Shown here one piece after another: positions 37,429 through 47,613 of a stretch of DNA of 64,000 bases. The notes under the pieces were generated by a model. It saw nothing but the letters and a program-made list of their open reading frames with translations, was not told the DNA's origin and did no database searches. This DNA comes from Alteromonas antoniana (lineage in GTDB: Bacteria > Pseudomonadota > Gammaproteobacteria > Enterobacterales > Alteromonadaceae). A program made the translations under genes and the position numbers. The stretch spans positions 186,001 to 250,000 of the forward strand of contig NZ_JAESDH010000002.1 in assembly GCF_019249295.1 (NCBI RefSeq), given 5' to 3'. How positions within the stretch are numbered: position 1 is the stretch's first letter; each line of letters begins with the position of its first letter.

Positions 37429-39624
37429 ATGCATGCATTATTCAAGTCGCTGACGTTACTCAGCACAATGATTTTACTTGTTGCCTGCGGTGGAGGCGGC
37501 TCTGTATCCAGAGACGGGGACACCGGCGGTAATACGGGCGGTGGCGGTACAACACCTGACCCTACAATCAGTATTAGCATGGATGTGCAGGACAGCGAAG
37601 GGAATACAGACAGAAACCTGACTATCGATAACCCCCTGACCGTGATTGCGACCGTGTCTGACTCAAACGGGGATGCCGTAACTGATACGTTAGTGACGTT
37701 TAACCTTAGCAACAGCGAGCTGGCGGTGTTTTCTAACGACACTGGTACAGCTCGTACCGATGACAATGGCGTAGCAACGATAAACATGACAGTGGGAGCG
37801 CTGGCGGGTGACGGTCAGATCACGGCGACAATAGCATCCGGTGAGGAAGGAACCACTACGTTCTCCTCTTCTGGCAGCGGTGGTGGCAGTGTACAGCCCG
37901 CCACATTGCAGTTGTTTGCCAGTACAGTGCAACTGCCCTCCAGTGGCTCCGATGAGGTTGAGCTGATAGCGCTGGTGAAAAATGAGCAGAGCGTGTTGAT
38001 GGAAGGCGTCGATGTTAGCTTTTCGGTAAGTAATGAAGCCGATGTGGAACTTCAGCTTACGCAGCCAACGACTGCTGCAGACGGCACCGCTCGCGCTTTG
38101 TTGTCTACACAAAATAATGCCACTAACCGCACAGTAACGGTTACTGCGCAAACGGGCACGCTGGTGCAAACGGTGAATGTTGATATTTTCGGCACCGAAG
38201 TGACCATCAATGGAACCAGCTCTATTATTCTTAATGACTCTGTAGAGTTAACGCTGCGCGTACAGGATTCGGACGGCGTGGCTATCCCTAATCAGACAGT
38301 GGCTGTAGAAGCGCAGACTGGCACACTCAGTGCTGGCTCAGTGGTCACCGGCTCAGACGGTCAGGCTAGCGTGACTTATACCGGCACGGTGTCCGGGCAG
38401 GATGTGATAACGGCTTCGGCACTCAATGCAGAAACTGAATTCACTATTTCTGTACAGGAAGACGAGTTTACTTTCGTCAATACACCTGACGATGACATTC
38501 CTTTAAATACCAACCAAACCCTTACCGTTCGCTGGAATAAAGACGGCGGCCCCTTCGCCGGCGGAAATGTCTCGTTTACGGCGTCGCGCGGCACCATAAT
38601 GTCTGGCGGAACTGGCACTACCGATGCTAACGGAGAGGCAAGCTTTACTATTGCGTCTACCAATGCCGGTCTCTCGTCCATCACCGCGACAGGTGAAGAC
38701 GCAGATGGCAACGAGGTAAGTGCACGCGTAGAGATCGAATTTGTTGCAACCGTACCTGATACGATTCAGGCTGACGCCAGCCCCGATCTGATTGGCCCCG
38801 ACGGCCAGACGAGTACTATCACCGCTATCGTCCGGGACGCGGAAGGTAATCTGGTGAAAGGTGCTGTTGTCTCATTCAATGTGGATGACACCAGTACTGG
38901 CTCAATCTCGCCGTCGCAGGCAACCACTGACAGTAACGGCGTGGCGTCTACTATCTTCACCTCAGGTTCCGTCACCAGCGAAGATGCTGTGGTTATTACT
39001 GCTGCAATTAATGGTATGCCGGCGGTAAGTGACACAGTCACGCTGACGGTAGGTAACCGTGCTTTTGATGTGTCGATTGGTACAGGTAATATCATTATCA
39101 GTCCGGACAATGCGACCTATTTAAAGGAGTTCTCTGTATTCGTAACGGACTCTGTCGGCCAGCCAGTCCAGGGTGTTGCTCTGACGGTGTCGGCAACCCC
39201 GGTCAAGTTTGCTAATAACGGGGTTTACAGAAAAGGCGCGTGGGCTTGGAATGGCACGGTCTGGCAACCGGTAACATCCACCACCTGTGATAATGAAGAC
39301 ATTAACGCAAATGGTATTCTGGATGTGGGTGAAGACACCAATGGTGATGGCTTCCTCACTCCAGGGATTGTCGGCTCCATCAGTTTCGCTGGTCAAAACG
39401 TAACTGATGAGAACGGTCAGGCGATTGTTGAATATCGCTACCCGAGAGGATTTGCCGCATGGTATGAAGCAAATATACGGGTATTCGCACAGTCTACTGG
39501 TAGTGAAGCCAGTGCAACGCTTTACTACAGGCTCTCTGCCGCGGCAGATGATCTGGATGACGAGGCGGAAGTGCCGCCGGCAAGTCCCTTCGGTACCAAC
39601 GCGGTATGTACGGACACGCTATAG
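37429..39624 (+). CDS. Large surface lipoprotein with repeated bacterial Ig-like (Big_1) domains
   Basis: Protein of 731 aa. Residues 1-20 are a lipoprotein signal (MILLVAC with Cys20), followed by a Gly-rich linker. About six Ig-like repeats of 90-105 residues follow, with recurrent T(D/T)xNGxAxxxxT strands such as TDDNGVATINMT, GSDGQASVTYTG, TDANGEASFTI and TDSNGVASTIFT. A Ca-loop-like cluster, DINANGILDVGEDTNGDGF, lies near 625-645. The family resembles invasin/intimin repeats but there is no beta-barrel or SPOR anchor; the lipid probably anchors it. Function unknown: adhesion or cell-surface scaffolding is possible. AGGAAG precedes the ATG; a terminator follows. Confidence 0.85.
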   Translation: MHALFKSLTLLSTMILLVACGGGGSVSRDGDTGGNTGGGGTTPDPTISISMDVQDSEGNTDRNLTIDNPLTVIATVSDSNGDAVTDTLVTFNLSNSELAVFSNDTGTARTDDNGVATINMTVGALAGDGQITATIASGEEGTTTFSSSGSGGGSVQPATLQLFASTVQLPSSGSDEVELIALVKNEQSVLMEGVDVSFSVSNEADVELQLTQPTTAADGTARALLSTQNNATNRTVTVTAQTGTLVQTVNVDIFGTEVTINGTSSIILNDSVELTLRVQDSDGVAIPNQTVAVEAQTGTLSAGSVVTGSDGQASVTYTGTVSGQDVITASALNAETEFTISVQEDEFTFVNTPDDDIPLNTNQTLTVRWNKDGGPFAGGNVSFTASRGTIMSGGTGTTDANGEASFTIASTNAGLSSITATGEDADGNEVSARVEIEFVATVPDTIQADASPDLIGPDGQTSTITAIVRDAEGNLVKGAVVSFNVDDTSTGSISPSQATTDSNGVASTIFTSGSVTSEDAVVITAAINGMPAVSDTVTLTVGNRAFDVSIGTGNIIISPDNATYLKEFSVFVTDSVGQPVQGVALTVSATPVKFANNGVYRKGAWAWNGTVWQPVTSTTCDNEDINANGILDVGEDTNGDGFLTPGIVGSISFAGQNVTDENGQAIVEYRYPRGFAAWYEANIRVFAQSTGSEASATLYYRLSAAADDLDDEAEVPPASPFGTNAVCTDTL

Positions 39625-39631
39625 TGTTGAA

Positions 39632-39665
39632 GAAGCCCGGTTAATCCGGGCTTCGTTATTTTTAC
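39632..39665 (+). terminator. Rho-independent terminator of the Ig-repeat gene
   Basis: Perfect 9-bp stem GAAGCCCGG / CCGGGCTTC with a 5-nt loop, followed by GTTATTTTT. Confidence 0.88.
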
Positions 39666-40272
39666 AGCACCTTCTGGGCAGGTCAGACTATTACCAACGC
39701 TTACAAGGCATGCCTGTCCTGTTTGTTTCACACAAGTATTTCACAACCTGCTTTTTCTTTGATTATCTTCTTGCGTAGGTATTTTCCGGAACCTATCTCA
39801 TATCGGTCAGGTACGCGTACCTGCGCATCGGTGAAGGCTTGCTACTAGTCAGCACGGAAAATGCCATCACAGCCGCGTACAGGCGGCCTCAAAAGAGGGA
39901 AATGCGCTTGGGTCGGTCATTGATTAAGGCAGAAGAGTATTTAAGCAGGTCTGTTAAAGGGTGACGGAGATCATCAAACAGTTCAACGATAACCCCTTGG
40001 TTTGCTAAACGTCTCGAAAAGAGAGCTCTGAAGTAATTTTGGTTTCAGTGAATTAGAAAGACGTGGTGGCTATAAAAACTACGATTTGCGAGAAGCCTGT
40101 CCTGCAACACCAGGTTTGTATGCAAAGCAGCGATGATATAGATGTAAGGCTTTTTACCTGAATAATGTAGTAGTGCGATGGCGACCTGATTCGGGATTTG
40201 GCAGGTGCAACATGCAATGCGATGGCAAGTGTGCACCTGCTCAAGCGATGTGATCTGTGGTTCGGGTAATGG
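39666..40272. other. About 600 bp intergenic region without recognised genes
   Basis: Apart from the terminators at its two ends, this stretch has only short ORFs (63 codons at most) without ribosome sites or family-like sequence. No RNA gene or repeat was recognised. It could hold an unannotated small RNA or decayed sequence. Confidence 0.5.
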
Positions 40273-40296
40273 AAAAAAGCCCGGGCAAGCCGGGCT
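40273..40296 (-). terminator. Rho-independent terminator of astB
   Basis: On the minus strand, AGCCCGG and CCGGGCT form a stem with a 5-nt loop and are followed by a T-run (six A on the plus strand, 40273-40278). It lies about 30 bp after the astB stop. Confidence 0.88.
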
Positions 40297-40324
40297 GTAT
40301 CGATTTTTGTCTGCTTAGCTCTGC

Positions 40325-41665
40325 TTAATCTTGCTGGAACGGATATACCGAACCCAGTTTCAGAATTTGCGTCAGCTCATCAAGCGCTGTGCGCGACTCG
40401 GTCACAAGCTGCGGGTCGCGCAGGTCGTTTTCTGCCAGCTCATCACGGTAATGCTTATCTACCCAGGTATTCAGGCGCGCGAATTGTTGATCGTTAATCA
40501 GCGTGTTTGGATTCACAGCGTCGAGTTCCTGCTCTGTCAGCGCAACGCGTAAACGCAGGCACGCCGGGCCACCGCCATTGCGCATACTTTGTTTTACGTC
40601 AAAGTAATTGACGGATTTGATAGGCGTACCCGTGGTCACCAGGTTATCCAGATAACGGCTTACGGCGTCGTTTTCCTGACACTCTGTTGGCGCTATGATC
40701 GTCATGTCACCTGAGGGGAGGGTGATGATCTGTGTATTAAACAGATAGGTTTTAACGGCATCCAGCACGGAAACATCATCGGTCTTCACTTCAATGAAAT
40801 GCAGAGGATGATCGCCGAACTTACGACGAATTTCATCAAGCTTAGTCTGGGTATCGTAAAATGCCTGTTCATGGAAAAACAGTACATTCTGGTTACCTAC
40901 CGCAATTACGTCGTTGTGAAATACACCCTGGTCAATCACATCCGGATTTTGCTGTATGTAAACCACTTGCTCATCACTTAATCCATGCAGACGTGCGATC
41001 GCCTGGCTGGCTTCCAGCGTCTGGCGGGCAGGGAATTTCTTCGGCGCTGGCTTGCTAGGGTCAAAGGCATGTCTGCCGTACACAAACAGCTCCAGGCCTG
41101 CATGCCCGTAATCGGTACACAAACGGGTATGGTTTGCCGCACCTTCGTCGCCAAAATGTTCATTGTCCGGCAGGTGCGTGTGGTGGGCAAAGTACTTGTC
41201 GTTAGCAAAGGTGGCTTTCAGGATGCGCCCGGTCACTTCGGGTTCAAGAGAGCGGTGAAACTTGTTGGTCAGGTTGGCTGGCGTGAAGTGAACACGGCCA
41301 TCTGCTGTGTCGGCACCTGGCGAGACTGTTGCCGCATTGGCGGTCCACATGCTTGATGCTGAACAGCATGCGAGCAACACTTCGCGGGCCTGTTTAGCGG
41401 CACTTTCCAGTACAGAAGCATCAGAACCGGTGAAGCCAAGACGGCGAAGCGTGGCAATGTCAGGGCGCTCCTGAGGGGCAAGGATCCCCTGCTTCATGCC
41501 CATGTCCGACAGCGCTTTCATTTTGCCCAGGCCCTGTTTTGCAGCTTGCTTGGGACTGCTTACCGCATTGGCGTTATTCAGGGAGGCAACATTACCAAAT
41601 GACAAACCCGCGTAATTATGGGTTGGTCCTACCAGGCCATCAAAGTTCACTTCGAATTGCTTCAT
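40325..41665 (-). CDS. astB: N-succinylarginine dihydrolase
   Basis: Enzyme of 446 aa in the arginine succinyltransferase pathway, hydrolysing N2-succinylarginine to succinylornithine, ammonia and CO2. It belongs to the amidinotransferase-fold superfamily; the N-terminus [21 protein letters not shown], the mid-protein [20 protein letters not shown] and the nucleophilic Cys in [12 protein letters not shown] are all conserved. Length equals the E. coli enzyme. It stands alone here, unlike the astCADBE operon of enterics, as commonly seen in Alteromonadales. No ArgR-like box was obvious upstream. Confidence 0.96.
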   Translation of the reverse strand: MKQFEVNFDGLVGPTHNYAGLSFGNVASLNNANAVSSPKQAAKQGLGKMKALSDMGMKQGILAPQERPDIATLRRLGFTGSDASVLESAAKQAREVLLACCSASSMWTANAATVSPGADTADGRVHFTPANLTNKFHRSLEPEVTGRILKATFANDKYFAHHTHLPDNEHFGDEGAANHTRLCTDYGHAGLELFVYGRHAFDPSKPAPKKFPARQTLEASQAIARLHGLSDEQVVYIQQNPDVIDQGVFHNDVIAVGNQNVLFFHEQAFYDTQTKLDEIRRKFGDHPLHFIEVKTDDVSVLDAVKTYLFNTQIITLPSGDMTIIAPTECQENDAVSRYLDNLVTTGTPIKSVNYFDVKQSMRNGGGPACLRLRVALTEQELDAVNPNTLINDQQFARLNTWVDKHYRDELAENDLRDPQLVTESRTALDELTQILKLGSVYPFQQD

Positions 41666-42024
41666 ACTTTCCCTCTGTAGGTTGTGAGTGACAAGAATGC
41701 CACCTTATTACAGGTCGGTGAGAAACTCCTGAGAGGCGACGACTGGCCCTTGTTTCCTTTGCCGACCTGATTGAGAATAGCGTCGAATGAGCGGCATTAT
41801 ACGGGTTTTCATCGGGTTGCCAATCGAGGTGGTTAAAAAGTGAGCTAAAATTGCCGCTGATACCGGCAAGTGAAAGAATAACTATTAAGAAGATCTTGTT
41901 TTCCATTCACTTTGTAGATATATGTTAAAAAAGCACGGGCGTTGTCAGGGCACATTCCAGCTCCCGTTTCATACAGTTAGCAACTGTAAAAGTTGCTATA
42001 AATCAATGGGTTTAGTTCAATTAT
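41666..42024. promoter_or_regulatory. Divergent intergenic region of astB and topA
   Basis: About 360 bp without a convincing gene. Near topA, AGCAACT (41979-41985) and AGTTGCT (41991-41997) form an inverted repeat whose last base begins TATAAA (41997-42002), a plausible -10 for topA; no strong -35 is seen. The rest shows nothing recognisable. Confidence 0.45.
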
Positions 42025-44685
42025 ATGGCAAAATCACTGGTCATAGTCGAGTCGCCAGCCAAAGCGAAAACGATAAATAAATATCTCGGTAAAAATTTTA
42101 TCGTAAAAAGTTCAGTAGGCCACGTTCGCGATCTCCCGACCAAAGCACTCGGGAAAGTAGAGCCTAAAAAAAGTGCAAAAGAATTAAAAACCTTCAGTGA
42201 AGAAGAGAAGTCTGAATATCTCCGTCGCCACGAATATAAAAAACTGGTCGACCGGATGGGGGTAGACCCCGAGCAGGACTGGCAGGCACATTATCAGGTG
42301 CTGCAGGGAAAAGAGAAAGTCGTTAACGAGCTTAAAAAGCTGGCTAAAGATGCAGACACCATCTATCTCGCGACCGATTTGGACCGCGAGGGAGAAGCCA
42401 TTGCGTGGCATCTTAAAGAGCTTCTGGGCGACAAAAATAAAACCTATCAGCGTGTGGTGTTTAATGAAATCACCAAGAACGCTATACAGGAAGCCTTCTC
42501 CCATCCCGGAGAAGTGAACACCGATCGCGTCAATGCACAACAAGCGCGTCGGTTCCTTGATCGCGTTGTCGGCTTTATGGTGTCTCCACTTCTGTGGAAG
42601 AAAATTGCCCGCGGGCTGTCGGCTGGCCGTGTACAGTCAGTGGCGGTGCGCCTGGTGGTTGAGCGTGAGCGGGAAATCAAGGCGTTTGTCCCTGAAGAGT
42701 TCTGGGACGTGCATGCTGACCTCACCACAGAGCAAAAAAATGCATTGCGAATGCTGGTTAATAAATACCAGGGCAATGCATTTAAACCAAAAAACAAATC
42801 CGAAACAGACGAGGCGGTAAAACGTCTGGAAGCGTCGCCTTACGTTGTTGAGAGTCGTGAATCCAAACCTACTCAAAGCCGTCCGTCAGCACCTTTTATC
42901 ACGTCGACGTTACAGCAGGCGGCAAGTACCCGCTTAGGATTTGGTGTAAAGAAAACTATGATGATGGCGCAGCGGTTGTATGAAGCTGGCCATATCACCT
43001 ACATGCGTACCGATTCGACCAATTTGAGTCAGGAAGCGCTGGATAATTGTCGCGACTACATAAACGACAATTTTGGTGACAAATACTTGCCCGCATCGCC
43101 TATTCGTTACGGGAGTAAAGAAGGCGCACAGGAAGCCCACGAAGCCATTCGTCCTTCTAATGTGGCAATTAAGGCGGAATCGCTTAAAGAAATGGAGCGC
43201 GACGCACAGCGCCTGTATGAGCTTATCTGGCGTCAGTTTGTGGCATGTCAGATGACACCCGCGAAATATGATGCCACCACCATTAAAGTGGCGGCAGGGG
43301 ATTACGAACTCACCGCGAAAGGCCGGGTACTGAAGTTTGACGGCTGGACCCGGGTGCAGCCTCAGATCCGCAAGAAAGGTGACGAAGAACTGATGCTGCC
43401 GGATGTACAGAAAGGCGATGTACTTAACCTCAAAGCGTTGGATCCAAAACAGCACTTTACTAAGCCCGTCGCTCGCTACAACGAAGCCTCACTGGTAAAA
43501 GAGCTTGAAAAACGGGGAATAGGTCGTCCTTCCACGTATGCCAGTATCATTTCGACGATTCAGGATCGTGGCTATGTGCGCCTGGAGAATAAACGTTTTT
43601 ACGCTGAGAAAATGGGCGAAATCGTTAACGACAGGCTGATGGAAAACTTCGATGACCTGATGAGTTACGATTTCACGGCCAATATGGAGCAGCATCTGGA
43701 TGATATCGCCGAAGGCAATAAAAACTGGAAGCAGGTCCTAAACGATTTTTACAGTGACTTTTACAATAAGCTGCTGACCGCTGAGAAAGATCCTGACGAA
43801 GGCGGAATGCGTGCGAATCAGGCCGTGCCCGCAGGAATATCCTGTGACAAGTGTGGCCGTGAAATGAACGTACGTACTGCATCTACCGGCGTGTTTTTGG
43901 GATGCTCAGGCTACAATCTGCCGCCCAAAGAGCGCTGTACCAACACCATGAACCTCACACCTGGCGATGAAGTTGTGAAGGTTGATGATGAGGAAGAGAT
44001 GGAAACGGAGGCGCTACGAGCTAAAAAGCGCTGTCAGATTTGCGGTACCGCCATGGACAGCTACCTGGTTGACGAGACCCGGAAACTTCATGTCTGTGGT
44101 AATACCCCGACATGCCCGGGGACATTGGTAGAGACAGGGACCTTCAAAATTAAAGGTTATGACGGCCCGGTTATCGAATGTGATAAATGTGGCAGCGATA
44201 TGGAACTTAAAAATGGCCGTTTCGGTAAGTATTTCGGCTGTTCCAATGACGAGTGTAAAAATACCCGTAAGTTACTTCGCAATGGCGAGCCTGCGCCACC
44301 GAAAGAAGATCCGGTAGATTTGCCTGAACTGCCATGCGAGAAATCCGACGCACACTTTATGCTGCGTGATGGTGCTTCAGGTATTTTCCTCGCGGCGCAT
44401 AATTTCCCTAAATCAAGGGAAACCCGTGCTCCGAAAGTCGAGGAACTGGCACGCTTCAGGGAGCGAATTTCGCCGAAATTCTATTATCTTGCAGATGCGC
44501 CTCAGCAAGATCCTGATGGCAATCCGACGATCGTTCGTTTCAGCAGAAAGACGAAACAGCAGTATGTAATGTCTGAAAATGAAAACGGTAAATCTACGGG
44601 GTGGTCCGCCTGGTATCAGAACGGGAAGTGGGTGGCACAAAGTGCCAAAAAGCCCGCCGCGAAGAAAGCGACGAAGAAAGGGTAG
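42025..44685 (+). CDS. topA: DNA topoisomerase I
   Basis: Type IA topoisomerase of 886 aa that relaxes negative supercoils. TOPRIM domain at residues 3-150 ([17 protein letters not shown]; acidic DxD in [13 protein letters not shown]). The catalytic Tyr326 sits in [12 protein letters not shown]. Three C-terminal tetracysteine zinc ribbons follow (starting [20 protein letters not shown] and [10 protein letters not shown]), then a further C-terminal ribbon-like region and a Lys/Ala-rich tail ending [12 protein letters not shown]2058 follows at 5 bp in the same direction, suggesting co-transcription. Confidence 0.97.
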   Translation: MAKSLVIVESPAKAKTINKYLGKNFIVKSSVGHVRDLPTKALGKVEPKKSAKELKTFSEEEKSEYLRRHEYKKLVDRMGVDPEQDWQAHYQVLQGKEKVVNELKKLAKDADTIYLATDLDREGEAIAWHLKELLGDKNKTYQRVVFNEITKNAIQEAFSHPGEVNTDRVNAQQARRFLDRVVGFMVSPLLWKKIARGLSAGRVQSVAVRLVVEREREIKAFVPEEFWDVHADLTTEQKNALRMLVNKYQGNAFKPKNKSETDEAVKRLEASPYVVESRESKPTQSRPSAPFITSTLQQAASTRLGFGVKKTMMMAQRLYEAGHITYMRTDSTNLSQEALDNCRDYINDNFGDKYLPASPIRYGSKEGAQEAHEAIRPSNVAIKAESLKEMERDAQRLYELIWRQFVACQMTPAKYDATTIKVAAGDYELTAKGRVLKFDGWTRVQPQIRKKGDEELMLPDVQKGDVLNLKALDPKQHFTKPVARYNEASLVKELEKRGIGRPSTYASIISTIQDRGYVRLENKRFYAEKMGEIVNDRLMENFDDLMSYDFTANMEQHLDDIAEGNKNWKQVLNDFYSDFYNKLLTAEKDPDEGGMRANQAVPAGISCDKCGREMNVRTASTGVFLGCSGYNLPPKERCTNTMNLTPGDEVVKVDDEEEMETEALRAKKRCQICGTAMDSYLVDETRKLHVCGNTPTCPGTLVETGTFKIKGYDGPVIECDKCGSDMELKNGRFGKYFGCSNDECKNTRKLLRNGEPAPPKEDPVDLPELPCEKSDAHFMLRDGASGIFLAAHNFPKSRETRAPKVEELARFRERISPKFYYLADAPQQDPDGNPTIVRFSRKTKQQYVMSENENGKSTGWSAWYQNGKWVAQSAKKPAAKKATKKG

Positions 44686-44690
44686 CTGGT

Positions 44691-45239
44691 ATGGCGTCAT
44701 TACAGGACCAATTACTGAAAGCCGGACTGGCTGACAAAACGTCAGCCAAACAGGCGCGCGCAGAAAAACGAAAGAAACAAAAGCTGAAAAACAAAAATAA
44801 AGCGGCGGTTGTGGACGAAGCGACGCTGGCTGCGCAGGAAGCAGCAGAAGCGAAAAAGGCAAAAGACAGGGCACTGAATGAGGCGCGGCAAAAAGAGGTT
44901 GAAAAGAAATCTATTGCTGCGCAGGTTAAACAACTTATCAGTGTAAACCGCCAGTCTAAAGGCAAGGGCGATACAGTACTGAACTTTACTCACAACAATG
45001 TGGTAAAGCGCATGTACGTGACGGACGACGTGCATAAACTGGTTACCCAGGGCCGCTTGACGGTGGTCAGTTTTGAGGATGGCTATGAGCTTGTTCCGAC
45101 ACCGGTAGCAGACAAAATTGCTCAGCGTGATGATAGCGTCATAGTTTACCGTGCGGATACGGCACCGGAAGACCAGGCGGCATCGGAGGAAGATGACTGG
45201 TATGCGGATTATCAGATCCCGGATGATCTTACCTGGTAG
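44691..45239 (+). CDS. DUF2058 family nucleoid/ribosome-associated-like protein (YaiL type)
   Basis: Protein of 182 aa. The first ~90 residues are a highly charged Lys/Ala/Glu coiled coil (LQDQLLKAGLADKTSAKQAR and following), the C-terminal ~85 a compact domain with LNFTHNNVVKRMYVTDDVHK. This is the DUF2058/YaiL layout; its function is not established to my knowledge, though the basic helix suggests nucleic-acid contact. ATG 44691 is preferred to an in-frame start 90 bp earlier inside topA because MASLQDQLLKAGL is the family start and topA ends 5 bp before. Confidence 0.88.
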   Translation: MASLQDQLLKAGLADKTSAKQARAEKRKKQKLKNKNKAAVVDEATLAAQEAAEAKKAKDRALNEARQKEVEKKSIAAQVKQLISVNRQSKGKGDTVLNFTHNNVVKRMYVTDDVHKLVTQGRLTVVSFEDGYELVPTPVADKIAQRDDSVIVYRADTAPEDQAASEEDDWYADYQIPDDLTW

Positions 45240-45269
45240 CTGGTCGTTAATAGCACTTTAAAAAAACCT

Positions 45270-45303
45270 GCCCTGTGAGTGTAAACTGACAGGGCTTTTT
45301 TGT
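45270..45303 (+). terminator. Rho-independent terminator after topA-DUF2058
   Basis: Stem GCCCTGT / ACAGGGC with an inner AGT/ACT pair and an eight-T tail (one G-free run of T from 45296). Confidence 0.88.
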
Positions 45304-45320
45304 TACAGGAACAGCTTCTT

Positions 45321-45692
45321 ATGTCGGATTTGCAGGATCCCAGAGTGTTATTTGCTGCTGAGCGAACGTTACTGGCCTGGAACCGAACCAGCCTAGGCCT
45401 GGTTGCGTTCGGCTTTGTCATAGAACGCTCAGGTTTTTTAATTAAGGCACTTGGACAAAACACCGAACAGTTTGCCGCCTACGGACCTACCTTTATTCTG
45501 GGCTTATTATTTATCCTTCTGGGAGCGTTTTGTGCTGGCGTCTCAGCCTATCAGTTCTCAAAAGTGCTCAAGACGCTGAATGACAAAGAAGTGCCCGAGA
45601 AGTACAGACCGCGGTGGGGAATGACTATTAACCTGCTGGTGTCGTTGTTAAGTCTGCTTCTCATTGGTGTGCTTTTTTACCTGCATCAATAA
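45321..45692 (+). CDS. DUF202 inner-membrane protein (YidH-like)
   Basis: Small membrane protein of 123 aa with three helices (about 20-42, 58-80, 98-120) preceded by the family signature PRVLFAAERTLLAWNRTSLG. The AERTxLAWxRT motif defines DUF202. Function is not known; the yeast VTC protein shares the domain. ATG 45321 is preferred over an earlier in-frame start at 45300, with AGGAAC upstream. It sits directly behind the topA terminator as a single gene. Confidence 0.88.
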   Translation: MSDLQDPRVLFAAERTLLAWNRTSLGLVAFGFVIERSGFLIKALGQNTEQFAAYGPTFILGLLFILLGAFCAGVSAYQFSKVLKTLNDKEVPEKYRPRWGMTINLLVSLLSLLLIGVLFYLHQ

Positions 45693-45964
45693 GGCAGATG
45701 GTGCCTGGAAACATACCTTTCAGTAAGTTGCTAGCTGGTATGAACAACTGCTACGTCTTCGAGTCCAGCGTTGGAACTTCATACGTCCGGGCTTTCCGAT
45801 GATTATCGATTTATTCGAGCTTTTCTCAAGATATGATACAGCAGTGCGGGCGGTTGATGTTTTCAGTGTGTTTTAATCTGTCGTTAATCTAATTTTAATC
45901 CTGCCGACAGGGCTCTTTTAGTCATTTTTTTTATTCTTGTTGCTATCAAACAATGAGGAAAAAA

Positions 45965-46822
45965 ATGAACAACGTCATAAAACAGATTGCAGGAGTTTCG
46001 TCAGCATTAGGGCTTTGTTTATCAGCCTCTGGCGCATTAGCGCAGACGGTCAGTGACAATGTCATTTCTGAACAGCGAAAGAACCTGGCAAGAGAAACCC
46101 GCGGTGAAGGCTATGGGCCTCAGTCCCCCAGGGATATCGAACAGTATTACGGACTCAATCAACGCGTGTTCGCGAAGGCTCCGGTGAGAAGTCAGATGAA
46201 TCTCTGCAACATCCATTTCCATAAAGGGGCCGAGCACAAAGGTGGGCAATTTACCACTTACGCCGGTAACGGTAATGGTGCCGGACTGGGAACTGGCTAT
46301 CTCTATAATGGTGAATTGTCTGCACAACAACAAGCGCCACTGCCAGCAAAAGTCTGTGCAGCAAAGGGGGAGGGACTGCAGTCCGGCGATACCATTGAAG
46401 TTCACTATGTATTCTCTACTGCCGCGGTTGAGCCTGGCGCTACGTTGGGTGCCTGTCTGGCTGACGAGACCATGAATCCACAACTGCGGGTAGAAGCACA
46501 GGTGATGGTGCTGGCGAACGATGAAAATGCCCCGGATTTTGAGCGGTTAGCACAGGTGAGTGAGGTGAATGGATACTATCAGGCGCCGAATATTCCTTCT
46601 GACACCGGGGTGCCTGTTGAATATTCAGGCTCTACAACCGGGCCGTCCTACAATGAAAAAGGATCGCCGTTACAAGTGTCCTGGAGCGTAAGGCCCGGTG
46701 TCACGCTCGTCAATGCGGCATCGGTAGGTGAGTGGTGTGAAGATAACGAGTTTGAGGAAGATCATGCCCATGGAGTACGTAACCTGGTGGTAAATCCGGA
46801 ATTACTGTCTACTATTTACTAG
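45965..46822 (+). CDS. Periplasmic delta-class carbonic anhydrase homologue
   Basis: Protein of 285 aa with a Sec signal peptide (GVSSALGLCLSASGALA, then QTVSD). The core LCNIHFHKGAEHKGGQF supplies His84, His86 and His91, and GDTIEVHYVFST supplies His147; these match my recollection of the delta carbonic anhydrase signature, first known from diatoms. Pairs of cysteines (C81, C131 and two later) could form disulphides in the periplasm. It would interconvert CO2 and bicarbonate outside the cytoplasm. ATG 45965 follows GAGGAAA; an ATG at 45953 overlaps that site. A convergent kinase/regulator pair lies 113 bp downstream. Confidence 0.82.
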   Translation: MNNVIKQIAGVSSALGLCLSASGALAQTVSDNVISEQRKNLARETRGEGYGPQSPRDIEQYYGLNQRVFAKAPVRSQMNLCNIHFHKGAEHKGGQFTTYAGNGNGAGLGTGYLYNGELSAQQQAPLPAKVCAAKGEGLQSGDTIEVHYVFSTAAVEPGATLGACLADETMNPQLRVEAQVMVLANDENAPDFERLAQVSEVNGYYQAPNIPSDTGVPVEYSGSTTGPSYNEKGSPLQVSWSVRPGVTLVNAASVGEWCEDNEFEEDHAHGVRNLVVNPELLSTIY

Positions 46823-46935
46823 TTACCAACCTTGGCAACAATCGCTGTTGGCGTCCCCAATCCGCTGGCAGTGATTGTTTGCCATATCCTGCACGCATGT
46901 AGTGCTGCTCCCGCCCATTACAGTATTGGTAATGG

Positions 46936-47613
46936 TCAGGCACGATAATTAAGCCGATAACCATTCCCACGCAGGGTTTCAATATCAATCAGAGTATCTT
47001 TCGGTACCTTTTGCCGTAGACGACTGATGTAAACATCTACCACATTTGTCATCGGATCGGACTGACTTTGCCACACCCGGCTGATTATCCGCTCACGAGA
47101 TAGCACCTTATTCGCACTTTCCACCAGATACTGAAGCAACTGATATTCGATACGGGTCAGAGAGAGTTCCTCGCCGCAGGCGTAAACGATCCGCGATTCC
47201 AAATCAAAACTCAGGCCTCCCAGAGTCAGCGCGTTTGCAGGCGAAGTGGAAACGGAAACACGCCTTCCCAGCGCCATGATCCTGGCCAGCAACTCGTCAA
47301 AATCAAACGGTTTGCAGAGGTAGTCGTCAGCGCCTGCTTTTAGTCCCTGAACCCGTTCTCTCACATCATCAACAGCAGTTAGCAACAGCACCATCGGCGA
47401 GTCAGGCAATGCCTTGAGATTGTCCAGCACAGTGATACTGTCCTGCTGACCAAACATTCTGTCGAGTATGACAATGTCGGGTTTGTCCTGCTTGACTCTG
47501 GCTGTCAGGTTAAATAACTGATGCTCTGTAGAACACTGGTAGCCCTCGGCAGATAAGCCTCGGGCGAGAAAATCAGTTAACGGCTTTTCATCATCGGCTA
47601 TCAGAAGTTTCAT
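46936..47613 (-). CDS. OmpR/PhoB-family response regulator
   Basis: Two-component regulator of 225 aa. Receiver domain at 1-120 with acidic pair in IADDEK, phospho-acceptor Asp51 (IVILDRMFG), switch Thr (LLLTAVDD) and Lys in CKPFDF. Winged-helix DNA-binding domain at about 128-223 (LTRIEYQLLQYLVESANKVL, VVDVYISRLRQKV, TLRGNGYRL). Its ATG overlaps the stop of the kinase gene by 4 nt, so it is second in a kinase-regulator operon, the reverse of the common order. Target genes are unknown; the convergent carbonic anhydrase gene is only a neighbour. Confidence 0.94.
   Translation of the reverse strand: MKLLIADDEKPLTDFLARGLSAEGYQCSTEHQLFNLTARVKQDKPDIVILDRMFGQQDSITVLDNLKALPDSPMVLLLTAVDDVRERVQGLKAGADDYLCKPFDFDELLARIMALGRRVSVSTSPANALTLGGLSFDLESRIVYACGEELSLTRIEYQLLQYLVESANKVLSRERIISRVWQSQSDPMTNVVDVYISRLRQKVPKDTLIDIETLRGNGYRLNYRA

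Noticed and set aside
40045..40236. Two short minus-strand ORFs in the large gap before astB
   Set aside because: About 63 codons each, overlapping in different frames, no ribosome site and no recognisable domain.
41640..41906. 88-codon ORF upstream of and overlapping the astB start
   Set aside because: Out of frame with astB, no ribosome site; the region is more likely the astB promoter.
46833..46884. Long imperfect hairpin between the carbonic anhydrase gene and the response regulator
   Set aside because: TGGCAACAATC can pair with GATTGTTTGCCA with a bulge, but there is no T-run on either side and the loop is long; too weak to call a terminator.
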